NCBI GenBank assembly: GCA_045617725.1
Contig: JAZLJD010000036.1
Location: forward strand, 1 to 64,000
From: JAZLJD01 sp045617725
GTDB lineage: Bacteria > Bacillota > Clostridia > Lachnospirales > Lachnospiraceae
Length of the DNA: 64,000 nucleotides
Direction: 5' to 3'
Positions within the stretch are counted from its first letter, which is position 1. Every line of letters starts with the position of its first letter. The notes under the pieces were generated by a model. The model was not told the origin of the DNA. It saw only the letters and a list, made by a program, of their open reading frames with translations, and searched no databases. Both the position numbers and the translations under genes were made by a program. Below are positions 35,431 through 44,485 of the stretch, piece by piece.

Positions 35431-35733
35431 ATGGTAAGACACATTATTTTATGGCAACTTAAGGACGAGTATTCCGGCGCAAAATGCGACGAAATCAAGA
35501 AAGGAATCAAGGAAGGCCTTGAAGGTCTGAAAGGACGGATTCCGGGCCTTATCGATATCAAAGTATTTACAAACGGGCTTTCAAGTTCGAATGCGGATGT
35601 CATGCTGGAATCCTCCTTCGAAAGCGTAGAGGCCCTTAAGGGCTACTCGGGACATCCCGAGCACGTGGCAGTGGCCGACAGTGCGGTCCGCCCCTTTACA
35701 AAGAGCCGTGTATGCCTCGATTTTGAAGTTTAG
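35431..35733 (+). CDS. Dabb (stress-responsive A/B barrel) domain protein
   Basis: The 100-residue protein has the Dabb pattern: VRHIILWQLK at the start, a GLKGRIPGLIDIKV middle and a GYSGHPEHVAVAD ending. Family members are small dimeric ferredoxin-like barrels of mostly unknown role. GGAG is placed well before the ATG. It may be co-transcribed with the diguanylate cyclase 19 bp downstream. Confidence 0.85.
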   Translation: MVRHIILWQLKDEYSGAKCDEIKKGIKEGLEGLKGRIPGLIDIKVFTNGLSSSNADVMLESSFESVEALKGYSGHPEHVAVADSAVRPFTKSRVCLDFEV

Positions 35734-35752
35734 TGAAATATAAAGGATTAGT

Positions 35753-37048
35753 ATGAAAAATAAGGGTTTATACAGAAAAATGCTGGCCATGGCGGTGTTC
35801 CCGGTACTGCTTATAGGCCTCATCATCACGATATTCTGCTATTTCCGCCTTCGGAATACTCTGTGCGATTCCTACCGGGAGGAGATGCAGCGTACGGCGG
35901 GACTGCTTTTACAGGAATATGAAGAGTGTGCACCGGGTGATTTCCGCCTTGTCAAGACAGGAAGCGGAACCTATGATTTGTATAAGGGCGATGCGGACAT
36001 TATGTGGGAATATTCCATCGTGGATCAAATCGCCGCTGCGACCGAAACCGAGATTTCGCTCCTCTATAAGGATATGCGTGTGTTCACCACATTTAAGAAT
36101 GAATGGGGAGAGAAAATCACCGGCACGGGCATCAATGCAGCAACGGTCGAAACCGTACTGAATGCGGGCACGGAAGCTTTTTACCGCGACATCCGAATCA
36201 GCAACGGAGAGTATCTTGTGCTCTATGAGCCCATCACGGATAGCACGGGCGGTGTGATTGGTATGGTTGAGGTTGCAAGGGAAGTTTCGGATTTGACGAC
36301 GTCCTTGTGGCGTGGAATATGGCCCATCCTTGTTTTGGCCGCCCTGGGCGTGGGTATCGCAATCTGGTACACCTACCGCAAGACCAAACTGATTACAAAT
36401 GACTTAAAAAAGATACAGCAATTCATGAATCACGTTGCCGAAGGCAATCTGCAGACTGACCTGGATGTGAGTCTGTTTAAGCGGCATGATGAGCTTTCCG
36501 ATATCGGCCGTTCGGCGGTTTCCATGCAAAAAAGTATCCGGGCCTCCGTGGAAACGGATCCGCTTACGGGACTATATAACCGTCGTTACACGGTACCTGC
36601 CATCGAACGGATCGTAGAGCGCAGGAAGGACACCGGCGAGATATTCAGCGTCGTAATCGGCGATATTGATTTTTTCAAAAAGGTAAACGATACGTACGGA
36701 CACAATGCCGGGGACGATGTTCTTAAGGCAGTGGCAGCAGTCCTAAAAAAGCATATGCAGGGCAACGGCTTTGCGGCCCGCTGGGGTGGCGAGGAGTTCC
36801 TTCTTGTCTTCGACAAAAAGAATCTTTCGGCGACGGCGTCCGAAACGGAGAGCATCCTTTCGGAAATACGGGACATGACCATTTGCTCGGAGGACCAGAC
36901 CATTCGGGTTACCATGTCCTTCGGTGTTTCGGAGGGAGAGGGCGAGAATGCCCAGGAAATCGTGAATTGTGCGGACGGACGCCTGTATTACGCCAAGCAA
37001 CACGGCCGTAACCGGATTATTTCAGAAGATCTACCAAGCAATACGTAA
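35753..37048 (+). CDS. Membrane diguanylate cyclase (cache-HAMP-GGDEF)
   Basis: Two membrane helices (about residues 10-30 and 183-204) bracket an extracytoplasmic sensor domain of cache type. A HAMP-like linker leads to a C-terminal GGDEF domain with DPLTGLYNRR, IGDIDFFKKVND and active-site GGEEF (in RWGGEEF). The enzyme should make cyclic-di-GMP from two GTP. The RxxD inhibitory site normally five residues before GGEEF is absent, so product inhibition is unlikely. The protein is 431 residues. A glycosyltransferase gene follows 17 bp later. Confidence 0.9.
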   Translation: MKNKGLYRKMLAMAVFPVLLIGLIITIFCYFRLRNTLCDSYREEMQRTAGLLLQEYEECAPGDFRLVKTGSGTYDLYKGDADIMWEYSIVDQIAAATETEISLLYKDMRVFTTFKNEWGEKITGTGINAATVETVLNAGTEAFYRDIRISNGEYLVLYEPITDSTGGVIGMVEVAREVSDLTTSLWRGIWPILVLAALGVGIAIWYTYRKTKLITNDLKKIQQFMNHVAEGNLQTDLDVSLFKRHDELSDIGRSAVSMQKSIRASVETDPLTGLYNRRYTVPAIERIVERRKDTGEIFSVVIGDIDFFKKVNDTYGHNAGDDVLKAVAAVLKKHMQGNGFAARWGGEEFLLVFDKKNLSATASETESILSEIRDMTICSEDQTIRVTMSFGVSEGEGENAQEIVNCADGRLYYAKQHGRNRIISEDLPSNT

Positions 37049-37065
37049 CATAAGAGGTAAGAAAC

Positions 37066-38277
37066 ATGTACAAGTATGAGAGAAAATTCATAGAATGGGC
37101 GGAGAAAAACGCAACCGTGCTGTTGATGATTATCATCAGCCTGCTGTCACTTCTCGCAAGATATAAGCTGCGCAATTTTGAGAGCACGGATGCCATATAC
37201 TTCATCGAACCCTGGTTTGATACCATAAGGTACCGGGGCGGTCTTAAGGCCCTCGGAGAGCAGGTGGGCGATTACGGAATTCCGTACCAGACCCTGATTG
37301 CTTTTTGCACATATCTGCCGTTCAAAGGACTCAACTCCTGCAAGTTCATCTCGGTGTTTTTTGACTTTGTACTTGCCATCGGCTGCTACAAAATCACAAA
37401 GCTGCTTACGAACCGCCGCTATGTATCCTGCATCGTATACATGGTGGTTCTGCTTGCTCCTACGGTCATTTTTGACAGTTCCATGTGGGGACAGTGTGAT
37501 TCCATTTACGCATCATTCTGCGTGTTTACGATTTACTTTTTGATGAAGGATCAGGACATAGCCGCCTTTATCTGTTACGGTTTTGCTTTTGCCTTCAAGC
37601 TTCAGTCCATTTTTATTCTTCCGTTTATTATCCTGCTTTATGTGAAGAATAAAAAGATTTCACTCCTTGACTTTATTTACATTCCGCTTGTGATGTTTGT
37701 ATCTTCTCTGGGCGGTATTTTACAGGGACGTCCCATCAGGGATGTGTTCCTTATCTATGTGAACCAGACCAATACCTACGCCAATCGTCTTACGCTGAAT
37801 TATCCGAGCATTTATGGCCTTTGGACGCAGAATTCCAATGATAACCTGATTCCGAATTCTTCCGCAGGCTCCGTTATGGCTATCTGTGGTTTTGGCATCT
37901 GTTTCCTGTATTGCCTTCGTAAGATTAAGAAGCTGAGTGCAACGGATATGCTTACGTTCGCATTCCTGAGTACCTATTTCGCAACCCTGACCATGCCCAA
38001 CATGCATGAACGTTACAGTTATCTGTTCGTGGTACTTTCAATTGTACTGGCAGCCCTCAACAAAAAGCTGATTCTTCCCTGCATCGGCCTTTTGTGTATT
38101 GATATGATGACCTACGGCTACTATCTGACGGATGACGGCTACGATTTGAAGCTGTTGACCATGTTCAATATCGCGCTTTTCTGCTACTACGCGTACTTCA
38201 TTTTCAAAAACCGTACAGAGCCCGAAGAGAAGCCCATCGAGAAACAGGCAGAGCCCGCAGAACCTGCCGGGAAATAA
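37066..38277 (+). CDS. GT-C fold membrane glycosyltransferase (Gpi18/mannosyltransferase-like)
   Basis: The 403-residue protein has about ten hydrophobic segments. SSMWGQCDSIYASF in an outside loop and MPNMHERYSYLF near the end are typical of Gpi18-like polyprenyl-phosphate-sugar-dependent transferases. AGAGG precedes the ATG. The C-terminal tail is Pro/Glu-rich. The protein mannosyltransferase-like gene starts 12 bp after it, so the two probably work on the same glycan or protein. The sugar is not certain. Confidence 0.75.
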   Translation: MYKYERKFIEWAEKNATVLLMIIISLLSLLARYKLRNFESTDAIYFIEPWFDTIRYRGGLKALGEQVGDYGIPYQTLIAFCTYLPFKGLNSCKFISVFFDFVLAIGCYKITKLLTNRRYVSCIVYMVVLLAPTVIFDSSMWGQCDSIYASFCVFTIYFLMKDQDIAAFICYGFAFAFKLQSIFILPFIILLYVKNKKISLLDFIYIPLVMFVSSLGGILQGRPIRDVFLIYVNQTNTYANRLTLNYPSIYGLWTQNSNDNLIPNSSAGSVMAICGFGICFLYCLRKIKKLSATDMLTFAFLSTYFATLTMPNMHERYSYLFVVLSIVLAALNKKLILPCIGLLCIDMMTYGYYLTDDGYDLKLLTMFNIALFCYYAYFIFKNRTEPEEKPIEKQAEPAEPAGK

Positions 38278-38289
38278 AGGAGAAAGAAC

Positions 38290-39972
38290 TTGAATACAAA
38301 GAAACCGCACATTACGAAAAAGGACCTGATTCTGCTGGCCTGCTTCACGGTTCTTTTTGGCGTCCTGCTGTTTGTTCGGCTTGGAAGCCATGAGGCCCCG
38401 GAGACCCACATAAATTTAGATGTGAATGCGTCCAGAGATATTGTACTTGAGTTTGACGAGTATGTGGATGTCGGCAAGGTATGGATGTTCCTCGGGTACA
38501 AGGGAGACTGTGAGTTCAGCTTCTTCCGTTATGATGCTGACCTGCAGGAGTGGGAGACGATTCTTGAAAAAGAGGCATTTCATTCCTGCATGACCTGGAA
38601 CAGCGTGGATGTGAATACGAACCTGTACTGCCTGGGCATGGTACTGCAGAACGAAAACTGCGAGGCCAATGAGCTTGTGATTACCGATGTGAACGGCAAT
38701 CCGCTCCTGCCTGCAAATGCGAGCGAGTATCCCGAACTGTTCGATGAACAGGAACTGTTTTCGGGCTATCCGACCTGCTACGACGGGTCCATGTTTGATG
38801 AGGTTTATCATGGCCGTACCGCTTATGAGTTCGTGCATGACCTCCCGATTTACGAAAACACGCATCCGCCTCTCGGAAAGTCCCTGATTGGCATCGGAAT
38901 CCGGCTGTTTGGCATGAATCCGTTCGGCTGGCGATTTACCTGTGCGTTGTTCGGTACGCTGATGGTACCGCTGTTCTATGTGTTCGCACTTATGATGTTT
39001 AAGCGCACGGAATACGCGGTTTATGCGACGCTGCTTATGTGCACGGGCTTTATGAACTTCACCCTGGCACGTATTTCCACCATCGATATTATCGTTGCTT
39101 TCTTCGTCCTGTGCATGTTCTTCTGCATGTACATGTACCTGATTACGGAACGCAGTGAGGGATGGAAGGTGGAATACACCTGGCTGGGCCTCGGAGGTAT
39201 TTCGAGCGGCCTCGCCATGGCGACCAAATGGACCGGTATCTATGCAATCCTGGGCATGGCAATTTTGTTTTTTGCAGGCTTTATGCGGAAGATAGGCGGT
39301 CTGTCCGCGGTAGGAAAGGAACGTCGCTATGTAAGAATTACCGCTTTAGTGTGCGTGATTTCGTTCGTGGTTGTGCCGCTTACCATCTACGTTCTCAGCT
39401 ATATTCCCTTTGTACAGGTATATCCGGACAAGAGTCTCCTGCAGCATTGCATCAAGAACTCGCAGGACATGCTGAGCTATCATAAGGGCGTCACTCAGTC
39501 GCACCCGTATTCTTCCCGCTGGTATCAGTGGCTGATTGACTATAAGCCGCTGGTGGATGCTTACGACACGGATGCACGGGGCATGATTTACTGCGTCATT
39601 ACGTTTATGAATCCTTTTACCGCAATTGCCGGACTGGCAGCACTTATTTACCAGTGCTTCCGCTTCGTGGCCAAAAAGGATCGCGGTGCAGGCTTCCTTC
39701 TGACCTGCTTTTTCACGATGTATGTTCCCTGGATGTTCATTTCGCGAACCACCTTTATCTACCAGTACTTCGTACCGTCACTGTTTTTGCCGCTTCTGAT
39801 TACGCGCAGCAGTCTCGATATTAAGGATATAAAGGACAAACGGTTCTGGATGTATTTCCTGTTGATACCGGCCGTACTTGTTTTTGGCATTTATTACCCG
39901 TATCTGGCAGGAACACCCATAGGCGGCGAGTACGTTTCTAAGATGCTTTTACACTACGGATGGCCTTATTAA
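38290..39972 (+). CDS. PMT-family protein O-mannosyltransferase-like membrane enzyme
   Basis: The 560-residue protein has a first membrane helix, a 150-residue outside beta-rich insert, then the PMT core with DEVYHGRTAYEF (catalytic acidic motif, normally DExHF-like) and NTHPPLGK. Nine or more helices follow. PMT enzymes transfer mannose from a polyprenyl phosphate to Ser/Thr of exported proteins. The Ser/Thr/Pro-rich surface proteins in this window are possible substrates. The start is a TTG at 38290 with AAGGAG upstream. The inserted N-terminal domain is unusual for PMT proteins. Confidence 0.8.
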   Translation: MNTKKPHITKKDLILLACFTVLFGVLLFVRLGSHEAPETHINLDVNASRDIVLEFDEYVDVGKVWMFLGYKGDCEFSFFRYDADLQEWETILEKEAFHSCMTWNSVDVNTNLYCLGMVLQNENCEANELVITDVNGNPLLPANASEYPELFDEQELFSGYPTCYDGSMFDEVYHGRTAYEFVHDLPIYENTHPPLGKSLIGIGIRLFGMNPFGWRFTCALFGTLMVPLFYVFALMMFKRTEYAVYATLLMCTGFMNFTLARISTIDIIVAFFVLCMFFCMYMYLITERSEGWKVEYTWLGLGGISSGLAMATKWTGIYAILGMAILFFAGFMRKIGGLSAVGKERRYVRITALVCVISFVVVPLTIYVLSYIPFVQVYPDKSLLQHCIKNSQDMLSYHKGVTQSHPYSSRWYQWLIDYKPLVDAYDTDARGMIYCVITFMNPFTAIAGLAALIYQCFRFVAKKDRGAGFLLTCFFTMYVPWMFISRTTFIYQYFVPSLFLPLLITRSSLDIKDIKDKRFWMYFLLIPAVLVFGIYYPYLAGTPIGGEYVSKMLLHYGWPY

Positions 39973-39975
39973 GAC

Positions 39976-40004
39976 TTGCTACACATTCCGTAGTTTGCTA
40001 TAAT
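39976..40004 (+). promoter_or_regulatory. Strong promoter of the YbjN/protease operon
   Basis: TTGCTA (39976-39981), 17-bp spacer, TATAAT (39999-40004), 48 bp before the first YbjN-like start codon. Confidence 0.8.
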
Positions 40005-40051
40005 ATTATTTGTATTTGTGAATATTTAAATATATATTGGAGGATACGAAC

Positions 40052-40462
40052 ATGGCCAATGCAGCAGCTAAAATGTTTATTGCACAGCTTGAAGCTGAAA
40101 ATATCCGTTACAAGTTCAACGACAGTGCGACCGTACTTGTTTCTTGGAATCTGGAAGGAACCGATCTCGATGTTTATTTCGAATTCGGTGAGGATTGTGA
40201 GGACGTCCATGTAGAGGGACGTGACTTCTGCAAGGTTCCGGAAGGCAAGGAAGATTGCCTTTACAAGGCTTGTAATGAAATGAATAAGGAATATCGTTGG
40301 ATTAAGTTTGACGTTGATACCTCGGAGCACGAAATTGTCGGCGAGGTAGATGCTGTGATTCAGCTTGATTCCTGCGCAGCAGAGTGCATGGAACTTATGG
40401 GACGTATGAACCGTATTGTTTCCGGCGCTTATCCTACTTTTATGAAAGCAATGTGGACCTAG
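40052..40462 (+). CDS. YbjN-like domain protein, first paralogue
   Basis: GGAGGA at 40038 supports the ATG at 40052. The 136-residue acidic cytoplasmic protein resembles the YbjN/type III chaperone-like fold: a short helix, antiparallel strands (VLVSWNLEGTDLDVYFEF) and a final helix. It is clearly a paralogue of the next gene, sharing MANAAAKMF, GDCEDVH-type, YRWIKFD and AVIQLDSCAAE segments. It may present proteins to the protease encoded downstream. That role is inferred from position only. Confidence 0.65.
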   Translation: MANAAAKMFIAQLEAENIRYKFNDSATVLVSWNLEGTDLDVYFEFGEDCEDVHVEGRDFCKVPEGKEDCLYKACNEMNKEYRWIKFDVDTSEHEIVGEVDAVIQLDSCAAECMELMGRMNRIVSGAYPTFMKAMWT

Positions 40463-40475
40463 GAGGGAATTGGTT

Positions 40476-40892
40476 ATGGCAAATGCAGCAGCAAAGATGT
40501 TTGTCGCTCAGCTTGAGAGCGAGAATTTGAACTATAAGCTTATGGGAGATAACGACGAGTGCGTTTTTGCTTCCTGGAGACTTGACAATACCCGCATCGA
40601 GATTTATTTCTCCTTCGGGGATGACTGCGAGGATGTACATATCGAGGGCCGTGAGTTCTTAAAGGTTCCCGAGAACAAGTTCGAGGCAATGTACAAGGCA
40701 TGTAGCGAGATGAACCGCAAGTATCGTTGGATTAAGTTTGATGTCAATGAGAAAGACGGCGAGATTGTAGCTGAGTGCGATGCAGTAATTCAGCTTGATT
40801 CCTGCGCAGCAGAAGTATATGAACTGATGATTCGTACTACGAACATCGTAGACGATGTATATCCTGAGTTCATGAAGATTATGTGGTCTTAA
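40476..40892 (+). CDS. YbjN-like domain protein, second paralogue
   Basis: AGGAGGG overlapping the previous stop supports the ATG at 40476. The 138-residue product is roughly 55-60% identical by eye to its neighbour along its whole length, so the pair arose by tandem duplication. The protein is acidic and soluble with no signal peptide. A strong hairpin with a short T-run follows, so the two paralogues are probably made in excess over the large protease downstream, which would rely on read-through or a weak promoter. Confidence 0.65.
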   Translation: MANAAAKMFVAQLESENLNYKLMGDNDECVFASWRLDNTRIEIYFSFGDDCEDVHIEGREFLKVPENKFEAMYKACSEMNRKYRWIKFDVNEKDGEIVAECDAVIQLDSCAAEVYELMIRTTNIVDDVYPEFMKIMWS

Positions 40893-40907
40893 TAATAACG
40901 ACCTTTA

Positions 40908-40960
40908 CATGGCGGGTATACGGAAGTTCTTTTCCGTGTGCCCGCCATGCTGTGTTTTTA
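40908..40960 (+). terminator. Intrinsic terminator or attenuator between YbjN-like pair and protease gene
   Basis: CATGGCGGGTATACGGAA pairs with TTCCGTGTGCCCGCCATG (18-nt arms with few mismatches), followed by CTGTGTTTTTA. The T-run is displaced by five bases, so termination may be partial. Confidence 0.75.
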
Positions 40961-40989
40961 TCCCTGTTAGTATGTGAGGTATATGCATT

Positions 40990-43900
40990 ATGGCTGTAAA
41001 AGACAAAAACACCTTAAGCACTGCGTTGAGCTTTGTCCGCGGTGCCGGTGACAAAAAGGAAGCTCCCGAATCCGTTATATACGGCTATGTAAAGCTCCTT
41101 CTTATGGACGAAACCGCTCTGGGCAATCTGTTCAGTTCGCAGGAAATGAAAGAAATTGCCGAAGTCAGAAAGAGTGCCGAGAAGTCCAAACTGAATCTTC
41201 AGCTTTTGAAGGATTATCTGCAGGTCCTGATTCCCCTTATTTATCCCGGGGACGAAAGACCTTCGGCTTATAGAAAGTTCGAGAGCTTTATTGAGGGAGT
41301 TACCGAGAAGACCAAGTCGGTAGAAATCTTCGAACAGGCAATCGGACTGGCTTCCATCGACATCAAGCGTATCTTTGCCGAGGGCAAGGTTGCGGATGAT
41401 GTATTTGAAATCAAAGAGAAGTTAAAAGCGCATTTTGACGAAGTCATGAGTAGCAAGAAGGAGACGGAATCGAAGGCGGAACAGAAATCTGAATCCGAGC
41501 CTAAGCCTTCCCATTCCGAGGAAGCTCCCAAGGAAGAACCCGAGAAACCGGAATCTAAGTCTGAGGAACAATCGGGCGAAGAAGAATCCTCGGATGAAGA
41601 GGATCCTGCGGACTGGTTCTCCTTAACCGAGAAGTACCGTTCCTTAACGGCTTCCCTCCTTGACGTAATCAAAGGACAGGACCAGGCAGTTTTGAAATTC
41701 GTTCGTGGTCTTTTCCAGGGCGAGGTATTTAAGAACAACGAGAAGAAGAAAGGCCCCAGAACCTACTACTTCTTTTTTGGCCCTCCCGGAGTAGGAAAGA
41801 CACTGCTTGCTGAAACCGCAGCAGAGGAAATCGGCCGCCCGTTCCGCGTGTTCAACATGAGTGAGTACGCAGGACACCAGAGCCATGAGGAACTCATCGG
41901 TACCTCCAAGATTTACACGAATGCCAAGGAAGGTGATCTTGTTAAGTTTGTACGCGAGAATCCCGAGTGTATCCTTGTTTTCGACGAAATCGAGAAGGCA
42001 CATATCAACGTCATTCGTCTGTTTTTGCAGATTTTGTCCTCAGGTGTTTTGAAGAACGTGTACCGCGATGTGGATACTTCCTTTAAGGACACGATTATTA
42101 TCTTTACCTCGAACCTCGGCAAGGATTTGTACGAGGACCGCAGCGTGAACTTAACGACGCTTCCCGAGCGAGTGATTGTGGATGCCATCCAGAGCGAGAA
42201 GGATTCCTCCGGCGACCCGAAGCTGCCCAGCGAAATCTGTTCCCGTATTGCAAGCGGCAATACCATACTGTTTAACCATTTGAGTGTCCGTTTCCTGACG
42301 GAGCTTGTGAATAATTCCTTCCGCAATGTGGTTGATTCCATGAATGATGCGTATCAGTGTCACATCACCTATGCGGAACAGCTGCCTCTGCTCTTTATCT
42401 ACAACCGCGGCGGTGAGATGGATGCCCGTATCGCAACGCACCAGAGCGGCAATTTCTTAAAGAACGAGCTGTACGATTTGATGCGTCTTTTGGATCGCGG
42501 CAAGGTTGAGAGTGGACTTAAGAGCATTCATTTTGATATTGACTGGTCGACTCTGGCTCCCGAGCTTAAGCGCCTCTTTGTGAACCAAAGCAAGACGGAG
42601 GTTCTCTTCTTCGTAGGACCCGAACTGAAAGAGCATCTCAAGATTGACGAGAGTAAATACAAGATTTACTGGGCTGAGGATATCGAGCAGGCCAAAAAGT
42701 ACATGGACCAGGATGTAACGGCAGTATTCATCGATCCGTTCTACAGAGCACTTGAGACGGACAGCCAGAACATCCTTTCCATTTCCGATTTTGCAACCGA
42801 AGGTGTGAAGTTCTTCCACACGGTGGCCGAAACGGAAACCGGTATGCCGCTGTACCTTATAGAGTACGGCAACCAGATTCCGGATATGGACCGCAAGACC
42901 TTCATTCAGGATGGTGCAGCGGATTGCATCGACGTGAACGAACGTGATGCGGATTCCTTCGGCCGTATTTTCGACTCCATTATGAACGAGCTCTACATGC
43001 AGAAGGAAAGCTGCAATTTCAGCCAGCAGGGCTTTGTAATCAGCTACAAGACCCGCCAGCAGATCGGCGAGAACGGACGCATTACCGTTTACTTCTATGA
43101 CCTTAAGAAGCGTCTGGCCGTTGATGTGGAGAGCCGTGATGTCCTTGTAAGTGAGGCGGAACGTCCGAATGTACACTTCGATGATGTCATCGGTGCTACG
43201 AAGGCCAAAGAAGAACTTGCATACTTCATAGATTATCTTAAGAACCCGAAGAAATTCCTTGTCAGCGGTGGTAAGCCTCCGAAGGGAGTCCTTCTTTACG
43301 GACCTCCCGGAACCGGAAAGACCATGCTCGCGAGAGCCATGGCCGGTGAATCGGATGTTACCTTTATTTCCACAAGTGCTTCCGAGTTCAAGAATATGTG
43401 GGTCGGCGAGAGTGAGGCCAATATTCGTCGTCTCTTTAAGCGGGCCAAGCGTTATGCCCCTGCCATCATCTTCATTGATGAGATTGATGCCATCGGTAAG
43501 CAACGTAACGGAAGCGATCCGCACAGTGAAAGCATGCTGAATGCACTCCTTACGGAGCTGGATGGTTTCGGTACCGATAATCGTAAGCCGGTATTCGTTT
43601 TGGCCGCCACCAACTACGGCGTCGGCAGTGATTACGAAGGCATTGCGAATCTGGACGAAGCACTCATGCGTCGTTTTGACAATAAAATCAAGGTGGATCT
43701 TCCCGACCAGGCAGACCGTGAGAGATATATCAGCATGATGCTTGCCAAGAGACACTTCGAAGTAAGCGAAGCAACCATCAAAAATGTTGCGGAACGTACA
43801 CCCGGACAGTCCCTTGCAATACTGCAGAACATCATTGCACTGGCAGACCGTAATGCTTCCAAGGAAGGACATCCGGTCGGTGATCATGACCTTCTGAATG

Positions 43901-44484
43901 CGCTTGAGGAATATCAGTACGGCGAGAAGCACGAGAGCAAGCCGGATTACTACAAGAGCGTGGCCATCCACGAGACGGGTCATGCAGTAGTATCGTATTT
44001 GTGCGGCGATTGCCCTTCCTATATCACAATCGAGTCCCGCGGCAATTTCGGCGGTTATATGCAGCATTCGAATTCGGAGGATGTTCCCAACTACAGCAAG
44101 GAAGAGCTCCTCGGCAAGATTCGTACCAGCCTTGCGGGCCGTGCGGCGGAAACAGTATTTTTTGGCACCGAGAAGGCCAATAATACGGGCGCTTCCAGCG
44201 ACCTTGAGCACGCTACACATTATGCATTCTCGATTCTGTGCACCTATGGTATGATTGACGGACACCTCATGACCTTAAAGCAGGATGAGGTACTTAAGTC
44301 CAATATTGCCGGTGAGTACGTGGAGCGGGTAAACGGCATTTTGGAAGAAGAGATGCAGTATACTTTGAAATTAATCGAAGAACATAAGGATATTATTACA
44401 AAGGTTTCCGAGGCTCTGCTGGCAGCCAACCACTTGACCGGCGAGGAGTTTAAGCAACTGATGGAATCAGAGAAGGAGGAATAG
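40990..44484 (+). CDS. Double AAA+ protease: Clp-type AAA+ fused to soluble FtsH-type AAA+/M41
   Basis: This 1164-residue protein has, in order: a helical N-terminal domain (1-150), an acidic Ser/Glu/Lys linker (150-205), and a Clp/HSP100 D2-like AAA+ module (Walker A GPPGVGKT 264-271, Walker B FDEIEKAH near 332, sensor 1 TSN). A 250-residue middle region follows. Then comes an FtsH-type AAA+ module (GPPGTGKT 771-778, DEID 830-833, pore MWVG, RRFDN Arg fingers) and an M41 peptidase with HETGH at 994-998 and third ligand Asp 1071. The membrane helices of FtsH are absent, so it is cytoplasmic. Both ATPases and the zinc site look intact. The fusion is not one I know as a characterised protein. 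Neighbours are YbjN-like proteins upstream and a DUF6935-like protein 1 bp downstream. Confidence 0.88.
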   Translation: MAVKDKNTLSTALSFVRGAGDKKEAPESVIYGYVKLLLMDETALGNLFSSQEMKEIAEVRKSAEKSKLNLQLLKDYLQVLIPLIYPGDERPSAYRKFESFIEGVTEKTKSVEIFEQAIGLASIDIKRIFAEGKVADDVFEIKEKLKAHFDEVMSSKKETESKAEQKSESEPKPSHSEEAPKEEPEKPESKSEEQSGEEESSDEEDPADWFSLTEKYRSLTASLLDVIKGQDQAVLKFVRGLFQGEVFKNNEKKKGPRTYYFFFGPPGVGKTLLAETAAEEIGRPFRVFNMSEYAGHQSHEELIGTSKIYTNAKEGDLVKFVRENPECILVFDEIEKAHINVIRLFLQILSSGVLKNVYRDVDTSFKDTIIIFTSNLGKDLYEDRSVNLTTLPERVIVDAIQSEKDSSGDPKLPSEICSRIASGNTILFNHLSVRFLTELVNNSFRNVVDSMNDAYQCHITYAEQLPLLFIYNRGGEMDARIATHQSGNFLKNELYDLMRLLDRGKVESGLKSIHFDIDWSTLAPELKRLFVNQSKTEVLFFVGPELKEHLKIDESKYKIYWAEDIEQAKKYMDQDVTAVFIDPFYRALETDSQNILSISDFATEGVKFFHTVAETETGMPLYLIEYGNQIPDMDRKTFIQDGAADCIDVNERDADSFGRIFDSIMNELYMQKESCNFSQQGFVISYKTRQQIGENGRITVYFYDLKKRLAVDVESRDVLVSEAERPNVHFDDVIGATKAKEELAYFIDYLKNPKKFLVSGGKPPKGVLLYGPPGTGKTMLARAMAGESDVTFISTSASEFKNMWVGESEANIRRLFKRAKRYAPAIIFIDEIDAIGKQRNGSDPHSESMLNALLTELDGFGTDNRKPVFVLAATNYGVGSDYEGIANLDEALMRRFDNKIKVDLPDQADRERYISMMLAKRHFEVSEATIKNVAERTPGQSLAILQNIIALADRNASKEGHPVGDHDLLNALEEYQYGEKHESKPDYYKSVAIHETGHAVVSYLCGDCPSYITIESRGNFGGYMQHSNSEDVPNYSKEELLGKIRTSLAGRAAETVFFGTEKANNTGASSDLEHATHYAFSILCTYGMIDGHLMTLKQDEVLKSNIAGEYVERVNGILEEEMQYTLKLIEEHKDIITKVSEALLAANHLTGEEFKQLMESEKEE

Positions 44485-44485
44485 T

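Noticed and set aside
42457..44265. 602-codon minus-strand open frame opposite the AAA+ protease
   Set aside because: It is the antisense of conserved AAA+ and M41 motifs and has no start signal or family similarity.
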